From a virus: DNA of 47,062 nt. The notes below the pieces were generated by a model, which was given only the letters and a program-made list of their open reading frames with translations, did not search any database and was not told the origin of the DNA. The first letter of the stretch is position 1. Every line of letters starts with the position of its first letter. Below, in pieces: positions 8,309 through 17,009 of the stretch. The stretch lies in IMG/VR virus record IMGVR_UViG_3300014720_000051, positions 1-47,062 of that record; one strand, written 5' to 3'. The position numbers and the translations under genes were made by a program.

Positions 8309-9856
8309 TTAATTTGCAGGGGGAATTCTTTTTATCCAGAGTCTTTGACCAGCATCATATAATTTAAACAATTTTTTTGTTGCCGCCTCTTCTTTTTCGC
8401 TTTTTGTTTCTGAAGCTGTACAATGTAATCTATTGTAACAATTCTTGCCATCTGTCCAGTCGAAACCTATTGTTTCGTGACTTATATCATAACCAAAGTT
8501 TTTTAATTGATTTCCCGAACCATAACGTAAATCAACCCAATAATGATATTCATTAACCTGATTTACCAATCTCTTTTCTAATTCTGATAACAGCTTACTT
8601 AAGCCCCCAATTACCACGGTATCCACAAGAGAACAAAACCTTTCTATCTTGCAGATATTTTTATATATTTTCCAGGATAGAAGAGAGATCAAGTTGTTGT
8701 CTTTGTCAAACAAACCTATATGTTTTGCGTTTTTAGCCCCCTTTAAATGATTTGCATTTAAAAAATTTATGGCTTGTTTGTTAGCAACATCTTTTATTTC
8801 TGTATTCCGCCCATAAACTTTTTTTGATATGCCTTTTGAAGCATTATTAATCATTGATTTAACAATATTAAGTTTTGATTTAATTTCATCTTCTCTGAAC
8901 TGAAGCAATCTAAGATTTGACTTTTCAAATTCTTTACGGAGAAGCATATGATATTGTTTATCTCTGTAATCTTCTTTGTGCCAATAGAGTCCATCTATGT
9001 TTAGATACAAGGAATCATTTATTTTAAAATCTGGTCGATATAATTTTTCTAGCTCAGGCGGCTTTTTATTATAATGTTTTAGATTCAATTGTTTCTCTAT
9101 GAAATGTTCCAGATGTGTTTTATATGAGTTATATTCTTCTATTTTTTCTATTAGTTCTTCTTCTTTTATAGAGTCAGCAAATGGAAACCATTGGTTAATG
9201 GTTATTTGACTAGGAAGTGTTTTTGTATAGTTTATAGCTTGAAGCCAATCTTTTAATGTAACTTCTACATTGCTAGCACAGTTTATTATTTTTGACTGCT
9301 GAACTTTATAAGCTTCTGTCATTGAATAATGGGGCACTCCGTATCTTTCTATATTTGATTTTACCATTTTATTTCTAATGGAAGCATCTTGTGCTGGTGC
9401 AACCCCACCATATTTTTCTATATTCGTTTTAGCAATTCTTTCTCTTATTTGTTTTGCAGCGAGCGGTTGTTCAACATTCCAATTTTTTTTGCTTGTTATT
9501 CTTTTTTTTTCTTTAATTGATTCAACTTTGGATGGATTATCTGTTCCGTATTTCTGCAAACAAGTTTGTTTTCTTTTGTTTATAACCTGTTCTATTGTTG
9601 ATTTTTCTTTTTTTTGCTTTTTAGATCTTTTTGAAAAATAACTGTTAAGTTTTTTTTCTTTTCTTCTGATTGGATGAATAGATTTGTTCTTAAAAACATC
9701 TTTTGGAATTGATTCAAAATAATCTTGCACTATTTTGTCGAAGAATTTTGCTTTTTTCGTCCACGAAATAAAAGTATTTTCTACTATTTCGACTTCGTTA
9801 TGAGATTCTTGGAACCGTTTAGCGGCTTCTGCATAATTTATTTTTTTTGTTGTCAT
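8309..9856 (-). CDS. Free-standing homing endonuclease (Vsr/EDxHD-like nuclease with NUMOD-type repeats)
   Basis: 515 residues from the ATG at 9856; a longer frame would overlap the divergent virion gene. The N-terminal half has repeated 'KYGTDNPSK', 'EKYGGVAPAQ' and 'ERYGVPHYS' modules interleaved with Lys/Arg helices, typical DNA-binding repeats of phage homing endonucleases. The centre has a Vsr/PD-(D/E)XK-like core: 'YRPDFKINDSLYLNIDGLYW' then HKEDYRDK and 'LLQFREDEI'. The C-terminus (WVDLRYGSGNQL...FDWTDG) resembles a domain found in such mobile nucleases. It sits between, and antisense to, virion genes, the usual location of mobile endonucleases. Confidence 0.8.
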   Translation of the reverse strand: MTTKKINYAEAAKRFQESHNEVEIVENTFISWTKKAKFFDKIVQDYFESIPKDVFKNKSIHPIRRKEKKLNSYFSKRSKKQKKEKSTIEQVINKRKQTCLQKYGTDNPSKVESIKEKKRITSKKNWNVEQPLAAKQIRERIAKTNIEKYGGVAPAQDASIRNKMVKSNIERYGVPHYSMTEAYKVQQSKIINCASNVEVTLKDWLQAINYTKTLPSQITINQWFPFADSIKEEELIEKIEEYNSYKTHLEHFIEKQLNLKHYNKKPPELEKLYRPDFKINDSLYLNIDGLYWHKEDYRDKQYHMLLRKEFEKSNLRLLQFREDEIKSKLNIVKSMINNASKGISKKVYGRNTEIKDVANKQAINFLNANHLKGAKNAKHIGLFDKDNNLISLLSWKIYKNICKIERFCSLVDTVVIGGLSKLLSELEKRLVNQVNEYHYWVDLRYGSGNQLKNFGYDISHETIGFDWTDGKNCYNRLHCTASETKSEKEEAATKKLFKLYDAGQRLWIKRIPPAN

Positions 9857-9861
9857 ATTTA
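9856..9861 (+). promoter_or_regulatory. TATTTA late-type motif before the virion gene
   Basis: TATTTA ends 8 nt before the ATG at 9870 of a structural protein, the same motif seen before the helix-tagged genes. Confidence 0.4.
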
Positions 9862-9869
9862 TTTTTAGT

Positions 9870-11171
9870 ATGAATACTTTCAATACAGTATTAAAGCCAA
9901 CCTCATTTGGATTTTTCGATAGCGACCCTGCATTTCAAAGTGATGCAGATAAAATGGTTTCATTTATTCTACGAAAGTTGGGAGAGGATGTATTGAGCGT
10001 TGAATTAACTAAGAAGATGATTTGGACTTGTTTTGAAGAATCCGTATTAATGTTTAATTCTCAAATTATCATGTATCAGGCAAAGTCTAATTTATCTAGT
10101 CTATTAGGCAATCCAACAGGAAGCATTGATCCAAATACTGGCAAATATCAAAATAATTTAAATCTTGTAAACAATTATTTGCAACCAAATTTAGATTATT
10201 TAATTAGACAGGCAGAACCATATGCTTCTGAAGTTGGGTTTGGTCAAAGTGTTGATTCTTATTCTGGTTCAATTAAGTTAGAAGTTGGACGACAAGATTA
10301 TGATCTATATAGCGAACTAAAAGATGATGCTGGAATTCCTTTAATTCAGTATATGACCTCCGGTAGTACCGGCTATACAGGAAGAATGAAGGTTTTAGAA
10401 ATATATCATTTTGCTCCGATCCAATATGTGTTCAATAGCAATCTTGCTTCTAACTTTATTGCCTCTGGTTTACCTGTAGAAAGCTATATTCCAGATACAC
10501 GCTTCTATGTTTTACCATTGTTTGAAGACGTATTAAGAGCAGGTATGTTAAAAGCCGCCTCCAGAGTAAGACGTTCACAATATTCTTATAGAGTATCTGG
10601 TCGTAAATTAAGATTATTTCCTACGCCAAATAATTTAGTTCCCAGCTTTAATGATCGTATCTGGATCAGAGTATCTTTCCCACAGTCTGTTACTCCTGGT
10701 TTAATTGGAACATACTTCTCAGGATCTCAACCAGATGGTGTCTTGGCAGGAGGATCTGCTGGTACAGGTGGTCAAAATTATGCTGCTACAACTACAACAA
10801 TTTTTGGTGCATCAAATCCTGCAAATATCCCAATGGGTCTTATTCAGTACTCTTCATTGAATCCTTGGGGCAGAAATTGGATCTTCCAATATACATTAGC
10901 TTTGTGCAAAGAATTGCTCGGCCACGTTAGAGGAAAAATGAAAAGTATTCCTATTCCTGGTGCCGAACTTCAATTAGATGGTGATACCCTTGTCAGCGAG
11001 GGCAGAGAAGATAAAAAAGATCTTCTTATGGGCGAAGGTGGATTAATTACAAAATTAGAAAGTTTATCTTATGATAAACTTGATGAAATGAATGCCACAA
11101 GAACAGAACAACAAATGAAACAGCTACAAATGTTACCAATGCCTCCACGCTATGTAATTGGAATATTTTAA
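9870..11171 (+). CDS. Virion structural protein, neck/head-tail connector-like
   Basis: 433 residues. The N-terminus has 'SDADKMVSFILRKLGEDVLSVELT', an adaptor-like helical bundle. Then follow a beta-rich centre with a Gly-Ser-Thr-rich loop and the C-terminal block 'ALCKELLGHVRGKMKSIPIPG', 'LQLDGDTLVSEGREDKKDLL'. I associate this C-terminal pattern with neck/connector proteins of T4-like cyanophages and jumbo phages. It is the only rightward gene in its neighbourhood, flanked by a homing endonuclease. High confidence that it is structural, lower for the exact position in the virion. Confidence 0.65.
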   Translation: MNTFNTVLKPTSFGFFDSDPAFQSDADKMVSFILRKLGEDVLSVELTKKMIWTCFEESVLMFNSQIIMYQAKSNLSSLLGNPTGSIDPNTGKYQNNLNLVNNYLQPNLDYLIRQAEPYASEVGFGQSVDSYSGSIKLEVGRQDYDLYSELKDDAGIPLIQYMTSGSTGYTGRMKVLEIYHFAPIQYVFNSNLASNFIASGLPVESYIPDTRFYVLPLFEDVLRAGMLKAASRVRRSQYSYRVSGRKLRLFPTPNNLVPSFNDRIWIRVSFPQSVTPGLIGTYFSGSQPDGVLAGGSAGTGGQNYAATTTTIFGASNPANIPMGLIQYSSLNPWGRNWIFQYTLALCKELLGHVRGKMKSIPIPGAELQLDGDTLVSEGREDKKDLLMGEGGLITKLESLSYDKLDEMNATRTEQQMKQLQMLPMPPRYVIGIF

Positions 11172-11243
11172 TATTTCATTTTGAAATACTACCGCATAAA
11201 CAATAACTCGTACACATAAACTTATATTTTAAGTTTATAAACT

Positions 11244-12761
11244 TCATTTATAAATTTTTATTCTATCTTTTCCTACATCTTCTATTACTGCAACAGTTTG
11301 AGTTAAATTTGTTGCTGCTTTTGCAAGTTCTTGAGAATTTTTTAATTCATCAAATGAAATAGAGCCATCATTTTCATCTGTAAAATCTAATAAAGTTTCT
11401 GGTACTTTCTCAAACCAAATAATTTCATTTTCAGGTTCAATATATGCTCCATATTCTACAAGGGAAGGAACATCTGCAACTTTAGGAATATTAGACAAAT
11501 CTACTTCCAAAGTTATTAAATCGTTACTAGAATTAAGATTCCTATATAAATCTGGGCGCTTACTAAAGAAGAGTGGAACCCTACCATAGATAGAAGATAA
11601 ATACTCTAATGAACCAATAGAAAACTTTGGTAAAGATCCAACTTTTAATCCTTCTCTCTTTATCTTATCCCAATTCTCTTTAGAGGTAGTGTGGTACCAA
11701 ATATCAATATTTGATTTTTTCTTTTCTATAAGCTTTATAGCTTCTTTATTCCAAATACATCCAGATGCCATATCCCAATCCTTATACCATTTAAAAACTT
11801 TTCCTACTTCTCGTATTTGTTCCGCTTCACTAATATATGGACAAATTTCTATCCCAGAATACTTTTGAGCCACTTTTTTCCAGTCAATTAAGTTGTCATT
11901 ATAAGAATCTTCAGATAATTCAGGATTAATGCTATATTCATCATTAAATTTTTTTAAATCATCAAAATTACGAATAACAAGCATATTATCATGATTTAAT
12001 TCAATAGAATATTCATGTTCTCCTATCCATTTAGGCATATTTGTTTTTACCCAATTAGACCATTCCTCATTGCAGTCATACCAAAATCCTTTTGGTTTAT
12101 AATCTTTCTCTTGTTCTTCAACAGAAACATCTCTAAATTCTCCTAATTCTTCCTTACTCATATGACTGCGACTTTTTATTTCACTCTCCACAATCATTTT
12201 AATACATTCACGAAGGGCATCAGAAGGCTCTGTAACCTTTTGATCTCCAAAGGACGGTCTATAACGTTCTGTGACTATCAAAGGAGCATAACAGCCAGCT
12301 ATAGAAGCTCCAGTTAACTCTATTATATCATTTAAACTTCTTAATAAAGATTCTCTTGTACCTGCTACGCAAAGATCTTTATATCCGCCACCTAACCATA
12401 TTTGAGTTCCTTCATTCTCTATCAAATAATCAGGTAGTGCATCCGAAAAACTCGCAGAAAACTTATGATCCAATCCTATCCAATCACTTTTGTTCACCAG
12501 TACTTTCTTGAACTCATCCCATAACTTTTTTCGATCTTTTATTCCAGTTACCACTTTTGGTGCCTCAGAACTAAACATTAAATGAGTTATAACATGATCA
12601 AACTCACTCAACTCTTTTTCAAGCCGATTCTTATACGATTCAATAAACTCAGTTTCCGATATCTCAAATACAACATCTGGATGAACTAATAATAATAATT
12701 TTTTAGGAGATTGATCGATTATATTCTCAAAAAGATAGCTTATTAGGTTATTTAGTTTCAT
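11244..12761 (-). CDS. Helix-tagged protein with C-terminal ADP-ribosyltransferase-like domain
   Basis: The start is the ATG at 12761, overlapping the previous stop (ATGA); the 505-aa product opens MKLNNLISYLFENIIDQ. The N-terminal domain (KKLLLLVHPDVVFEIS ... 'GGYKDLCVAGTRESLL' ... 'GCYAPLIV') has an alpha/beta hydrolase-like look reminiscent of isochorismatase folds, unproved. Around residues 370-440, 'WYHTTSKENWDKIKREGLKVG' followed by 'LSSIYGRVPLFFSKRPDLY' matches the start of ART/KptA-like NAD-dependent folds (H-T/S, GL, then a Y and F-F-S strand). It forms an operon with the other ART-like gene. Possible injected host-modifying enzyme (inference). Confidence 0.6.
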   Translation of the reverse strand: MKLNNLISYLFENIIDQSPKKLLLLVHPDVVFEISETEFIESYKNRLEKELSEFDHVITHLMFSSEAPKVVTGIKDRKKLWDEFKKVLVNKSDWIGLDHKFSASFSDALPDYLIENEGTQIWLGGGYKDLCVAGTRESLLRSLNDIIELTGASIAGCYAPLIVTERYRPSFGDQKVTEPSDALRECIKMIVESEIKSRSHMSKEELGEFRDVSVEEQEKDYKPKGFWYDCNEEWSNWVKTNMPKWIGEHEYSIELNHDNMLVIRNFDDLKKFNDEYSINPELSEDSYNDNLIDWKKVAQKYSGIEICPYISEAEQIREVGKVFKWYKDWDMASGCIWNKEAIKLIEKKKSNIDIWYHTTSKENWDKIKREGLKVGSLPKFSIGSLEYLSSIYGRVPLFFSKRPDLYRNLNSSNDLITLEVDLSNIPKVADVPSLVEYGAYIEPENEIIWFEKVPETLLDFTDENDGSISFDELKNSQELAKAATNLTQTVAVIEDVGKDRIKIYK

Positions 12762-13660
12762 TGCTTTATTGCCCACTCGTAAAACTCTTTTAACTCTTCA
12801 TATGATTTCGGCAAAAGCTTATTATATTGCTTGTCAATCCTCTTTGCAGTTGATATCTGTACAACTTTTTCAACACTTGCTTCACTATTTGCAGCATTAT
12901 GCAAAAAAAACTCATTGCCAAAACCACGACTAACTTGCCTGTAACTCTCTCTTGGAACTTTAGTCATATCAAGCAGAGCAGCATATCCACGCTCTTTGCC
13001 ATAATGACCAGACCAACGTTCTAAATCACTAGTGAACATCAAGCCACCCGTCATAATTTGACCAAACCCACCAGCACTCTTGTCTTGTGGACCTTTGTTT
13101 GGATTAATCTTAAAATCTGGATCCATCGTTACATGCCAGTATAAACCACGTTTGTATTGACGCATATAATCCTGCTCAAACTCTCCATATGAACCAGCTT
13201 TGCGGGCTTCCGCAGCTAAAGAAGATAACCCCTTCCAACGTTTGCGCTTCTCGGTATGTGCCAGACCGTCACTCAGCGCATTGGGGCCGATGACGGCTCC
13301 AAGATTACCATAAGGCTTTTTAGCATCGCCCTGCCAACGTTCCGCACCATGAGCTACGGCATACTCCCTAGAACCTTCACCACCAATAACAACAAGAAGA
13401 CGCTCCGCTCCATCTAATAAATGCTCTATCAAACGATGATAACCATCTATTAACTGATACTTGCCATTCTCCACAGGTACCACTACTATAGGTCCAGAAC
13501 TCCTGGAACATCTATCCCTATAGACACAGTTATCATATGCATCAATTAGACTGTGTCGGTGAGCTACTAAATCATCCACGGATATCTCAAATGGATGCCG
13601 CTCTTCCGGTTCCTCTTTCATTAATAAATATTCTAATAATGTTTTTAGATTGTTCTTCAT
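12758..13660 (-). CDS. Helix-tagged ParB-like + ART-like protein
   Basis: 300 residues beginning MKNNLKTLLEYLLMKEE. Residues 25-95 include 'ISVDDLVAHRHSLIDAY' and 'YQLIDGYHRLIEHLLDGAERL', the ParB/Srx-like fold signature (I-D-G-x-H-R). The C-terminal half, 'GLYWHVTMDPDF', 'GGLMFTSDLERWSGHYG' and 'EFFLHNAANSEASVEKVV', looks like an ART-type domain (H-T strand, then S-T-S-like strand and E). In phages such fusions may be toxins or DNA-modifying enzymes. TATTTA precedes the ATG by 7 nt, and the next ART-like gene overlaps its stop. Confidence 0.6.
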   Translation of the reverse strand: MKNNLKTLLEYLLMKEEPEERHPFEISVDDLVAHRHSLIDAYDNCVYRDRCSRSSGPIVVVPVENGKYQLIDGYHRLIEHLLDGAERLLVVIGGEGSREYAVAHGAERWQGDAKKPYGNLGAVIGPNALSDGLAHTEKRKRWKGLSSLAAEARKAGSYGEFEQDYMRQYKRGLYWHVTMDPDFKINPNKGPQDKSAGGFGQIMTGGLMFTSDLERWSGHYGKERGYAALLDMTKVPRESYRQVSRGFGNEFFLHNAANSEASVEKVVQISTAKRIDKQYNKLLPKSYEELKEFYEWAIKQ

Positions 13661-13667
13661 ACCCACT

Positions 13668-13673
13668 TAAATA
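13668..13673 (-). promoter_or_regulatory. TATTTA late-type motif
   Basis: TATTTA ends 7 nt before the ATG at 13660, heading the two-gene ART operon. Confidence 0.4.
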
Positions 13674-13694
13674 TATCTAAAGAACACGGTATAT

Positions 13695-15362
13695 CTAATT
13701 TTCCCATAAACTTGAACCTAAATCTATGCAAACAACTCTGCCATCCTTGGCAATCCCCCAGTGTTCCCATCTATCAACATCCTGTACCCCGTTCAAATAT
13801 AAATCTTTCATTTTTTTAATAATTTCATTGCCTATTGTAGTTATATTCTCAACATCTACATCCGAATCAATCATATTCTTCAATAATTCATCATCTAAGC
13901 CAGTTGCATTTTTAAATGCCTTTTCCGTTTTCCAGGTTTTAACTCGTTCCGAGATAATCCAACTAAAATCATGAGAATGTTTATATGTTTCTGGAGCATA
14001 AGCTTTGCCTAAAGCTTTAGAAAAATTATATTCAATTTTATTTTGATTCTGCTCTGAATCTATGTCTGTTTGTAATTTAATTACTGCATCATCAGAAAGT
14101 GCATATGTATCTCGACCAAGACCAGAGCCTATTTGTTCAAAACCATGTTCTTCGATATATGCTTTTATTTCTTTATAAGTTTTTAATTTTTTTAAATCAG
14201 ATAAAATAAATTTATTTTCCGATTCAAAAAGATAATTCATAACTTCCTTTAAAGTGCTAGGTTGACAAATATCAAAATATCTCATCAACTCATCTTCATC
14301 CATTTCTAATAACTCTGCTTCATAAGCAGCATCAGCATTCCATTGGGGATATTCATTGTAATCAGGATCGTTTTCATCAACCATTCCCCATGATTCTAAT
14401 TTTTCTTCTGTAGTTAATCCCTCTGCATCCCACAATTTTTCATTATATCTTACTGCAACATGTCCAACAATTCGATCTTCTTTTTCAAATAAAAATTTAT
14501 TAACAGCTACAATATATTCTCCTTCGCCATTGAAAATTTTATGATTAATTTGTATTGCAGCATCTGCACAAAAACCACCAAAACCATACAATTTTAAATC
14601 TTTTATTTTCTGAACTATCTCTTCTGTAGAGAATACTTTACTCTTATTTAGAACGTTCAATATTTCATCACACAAAGAATTATATTCTTTATTTTTTTCT
14701 CTCAAAAATAATTCTTTTACAGATCCCCCGCCGCTAAAATAAAATTTGTTAATAAAGTCTTCTAATGTAATTGTCTCTATAATACTAACTGTCCCAGGTT
14801 CTAATAACGGTTCTCCATCGCTCCCGGTATCATAAGTTAAAAATTCTTTATATTCTGAATATATCTCAGGATCCATCTCTATATTCGGAATCTCAATAAG
14901 CTTTCCTTTGACAATGTATATCTGCCCTTCACAGATAGGTTGCTGGAGAACATTTAGAAACATATTACTGAAGTAATTCTCTAGTCTATATGATGCTCTT
15001 CTCTTATCTGGATACGATATCTCATAACCTTTTCCAGTCTCTCTTAAGAAATAAGCAGAAACACCACCCTCATACCGTTTTCCAGTTTCTTGCTGCCATT
15101 CTGAATCTAAACCAAATCTGGAAGCACTATTAATGTTTTGACCTATTCTAAGATAAAGCCGTTCTTTATTCTTTAATACTGGATCATACCAAATATCTTT
15201 TTCATCAGTCCCTTCAATCACCTCTTTAATAAGAATTCTTAAATTATCTCCTATAAATCCGCCATCTCCTACTGGAAGAGAATAATTTAGTTTCTTAGCG
15301 GCAAAGCCGCGCCCCGACCGATTTTTTTTATCTAAATTATTATTTTTTTGATCCCGCAACAT
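13695..15362 (-). CDS. Three-domain effector-like protein: toxin-like N-domain, Cys-His-Asp hydrolase, kinase-like C-domain
   Basis: 555 residues. A tag-like helix is internal (LRILIKEVIEG, 41-51). Residues 58-200 contain 'RYEGGVSAYFL' and 'TGSDGEPLLEPGTV', an ART-like toxin-type pattern I only loosely recognise. Residues 255-315 have FGGFCADAA (Cys265), VGHVAVRYN (His301) and WDAEG (Asp312), spaced like a papain/transglutaminase-like triad. Residues 410-550 form a kinase-like fold: GSGLGRDTY loop, AVIKL (Lys429), Glu444, hinge 'WIISERV', 'DVDRWEHWGIAKDG' and DLG (547-549). The kinase part is paralogous to the next two genes. Multi-enzyme architecture suggests a host-manipulation effector (inference). 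Confidence 0.6.
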   Translation of the reverse strand: MLRDQKNNNLDKKNRSGRGFAAKKLNYSLPVGDGGFIGDNLRILIKEVIEGTDEKDIWYDPVLKNKERLYLRIGQNINSASRFGLDSEWQQETGKRYEGGVSAYFLRETGKGYEISYPDKRRASYRLENYFSNMFLNVLQQPICEGQIYIVKGKLIEIPNIEMDPEIYSEYKEFLTYDTGSDGEPLLEPGTVSIIETITLEDFINKFYFSGGGSVKELFLREKNKEYNSLCDEILNVLNKSKVFSTEEIVQKIKDLKLYGFGGFCADAAIQINHKIFNGEGEYIVAVNKFLFEKEDRIVGHVAVRYNEKLWDAEGLTTEEKLESWGMVDENDPDYNEYPQWNADAAYEAELLEMDEDELMRYFDICQPSTLKEVMNYLFESENKFILSDLKKLKTYKEIKAYIEEHGFEQIGSGLGRDTYALSDDAVIKLQTDIDSEQNQNKIEYNFSKALGKAYAPETYKHSHDFSWIISERVKTWKTEKAFKNATGLDDELLKNMIDSDVDVENITTIGNEIIKKMKDLYLNGVQDVDRWEHWGIAKDGRVVCIDLGSSLWEN

Positions 15363-15375
15363 TTTTCTATATCCC

Positions 15376-15381
15376 TAAATA
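15376..15381 (-). promoter_or_regulatory. TATTTA late-type motif
   Basis: TATTTA ends 13 nt before the ATG at 15362. Confidence 0.35.
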
Positions 15382-15577
15382 GAAAAGAAGTTTCCCAATT
15401 CTTGGTCAACTTCTTCATTAAATCCTCATTCTTTATTCTTCTTCCCCCATATACCTAACACACATTATATCTTCATACATTCATTATTCACCAATTGCAA
15501 AAAAATATATTCCTGCCTCTCTAATCCGTAACGTTTCCTAAAAATATCTAACAATTATGAATCATATCCATATCTAA

Positions 15578-15853
15578 CTATTTTTTCTCATGACCACGTA
15601 AAACTTTTATAAGTTCCTCTAACTCTATCTCTATGTCAATTAATAACTGATCCGAATTGTTTAAACGACGATTGCTTCTTATGTATTTTAATATGTTCTC
15701 TACTCGAATTATAACCAATCGTATAATCCATCTCTCAAAATTATCAATCACAGAAGCACGCCAACCAATCGGACCAATGTGACGACCAGTCTCACGACGA
15801 CTCGCAATCTCATCATCCACTATCTCAGATAAACGTTTCTTGTCTATTGGCAA
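15578..15853 (-). CDS. Hypothetical helical protein, TTG start
   Basis: 91 residues. The best start is a TTG at 15853 with an upstream GAGGGAAGTAA Shine-Dalgarno. The sequence MPIDKKRLSEIVDDEIASRR resembles a variant of the N-terminal helix found on neighbouring proteins. The rest is helical and charged (FERWIIRLVIIRVENILKYI ... IEIELEELIKVL). TATTTA lies 31 nt upstream (15885-15890). The 215 nt between this stop side and the 15362 gene hold no gene I can support. Confidence 0.6.
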   Translation of the reverse strand: MPIDKKRLSEIVDDEIASRRETGRHIGPIGWRASVIDNFERWIIRLVIIRVENILKYIRSNRRLNNSDQLLIDIEIELEELIKVLRGHEKK

Positions 15854-15881
15854 TTACTTCCCTCTCGCTATCTGCTCATAT

Positions 15882-16025
15882 CTATAAATAGAAAATCCTT
15901 TGTCTTAACCCCCTATTATCTCTCTTGTTAAAATAATAACAATATATAAGGTTTCTATAATTTCTATAACCTTTATACGTTTTATTATCTAAATATTCCA
16001 TATAAATGTAGAAAATACCACCCAT
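15882..16025 (-). CDS. Possible 47-aa Tyr/Asn-rich peptide
   Basis: ATG at 16025, stop at 15882. The sequence starts MGGIFYIYMEYLDNKTYKGY and is rich in Tyr, Asn and Arg. No Shine-Dalgarno is seen. It fills an otherwise empty 316-nt AT-rich gap, so it could be chance. Confidence 0.25.
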   Translation of the reverse strand: MGGIFYIYMEYLDNKTYKGYRNYRNLIYCYYFNKRDNRGLRQRIFYL

Positions 16026-16169
16026 GACAAATACACATCCACATATGTATCTTCTGTGCCAGCGGTAGGCGCTAGAATCGATTATAACAATTGTTTAACT
16101 AATAGAACATGATAAGCCAGGTTCAAAAGGAGAAACGTTTCTATAGCCTTTTAAATTATTCTAACCTAT

Positions 16170-17009
16170 CTAAGCAGATCCTAGCTCGGCTCCATAGTCA
16201 TATAATTTTAATTCATTATCATCATTCAGAGATTTTCCCCAATGCTCTATACGAGCAACATCGCCTATCAATAAATTATGTTGCCTTATCAATTTTATAA
16301 CGTTAGTTAAAAAAGCTACAACCTTCTGATATACTTCACTATTCAAATCAATACTTTCATATTGCTCTAATATGTCTTCTCTCGTGCTACGTGCCTGGGC
16401 TAACATGTTAGCATCTAATCCAGAACTAGGATTAGAACGAATTTCATGTTCACGTTTTATAAAAGAATCTATCTCAGTGCGTAATGATTTCATATAAGCA
16501 TCAATTAATTTCTCCCCAGTGTTAATCTGAGAGTCTTTCTCTACCTCTTTTAATCCTTCAACAAATAAATCTTCGGGTATACCAGTAGCTTCACTAAATG
16601 CATCACTATTTGGGTTTATCGGAGTCACACGCTCAGAGATAATCCATTTATATCCATCCCTGTCCCAATCTAATACTTTCGCTAATAAAGGATTGTTAGA
16701 TTCTTTTTCCGATATCTCTACTTCTTTCTTATTTTGTGCAATACCTGTGTTCGTATAAGCTATTTTTAATACTTCTTTCTCTGATAAAATATATACTTTG
16801 CGTCCAGAGCCTTCACTTGCATAATTTAATTCCTCATTAGCATAACTCAATATATTATTGAATTCATCACTAACCTCTGGTGATGTTTGACTGGAGGTAG
16901 GTGATTGAACCTCTTCCCCCGCCTCAATTTTCTCTTTTTCTTGTTCTTCTAAAATTGTTTTTATTTGCAATTTTATGAATTCTTTTAGTATTCTCATAAG
17001 CTTTATCAC
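16170..17009 (-). CDS. Helix-tagged kinase-like protein (paralogue 1)
   Basis: 279 residues from a GTG overlapping the upstream stop (GTGA); an ATG at 16997 is the alternative. The N-terminal helix is MRILKEFIKLQIKTILEEQ, followed by a Ser/Thr/Pro linker. The kinase-like core has EGSGRKVYIL (66-75), VLKIAYTNTGIAQNK (Lys82), 'YKWIISERV' hinge, then 'IGDVARIEHWGKS' and KLYDYGAE near the C-terminus (catalytic-loop and DFG equivalents). The usual HRD Asp is represented by 'GD'. It is operonic with the larger paralogue and probably a phosphotransferase or pseudokinase acting on host targets. Confidence 0.65.
   Translation of the reverse strand: MIKLMRILKEFIKLQIKTILEEQEKEKIEAGEEVQSPTSSQTSPEVSDEFNNILSYANEELNYASEGSGRKVYILSEKEVLKIAYTNTGIAQNKKEVEISEKESNNPLLAKVLDWDRDGYKWIISERVTPINPNSDAFSEATGIPEDLFVEGLKEVEKDSQINTGEKLIDAYMKSLRTEIDSFIKREHEIRSNPSSGLDANMLAQARSTREDILEQYESIDLNSEVYQKVVAFLTNVIKLIRQHNLLIGDVARIEHWGKSLNDDNELKLYDYGAELGSA

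Noticed and set aside
15332-15418. 28-codon leftward ORF beginning MKKLTKNW
   Set aside because: Overlaps the start of the hydrolase-kinase gene in another frame, has no SD and no motif.
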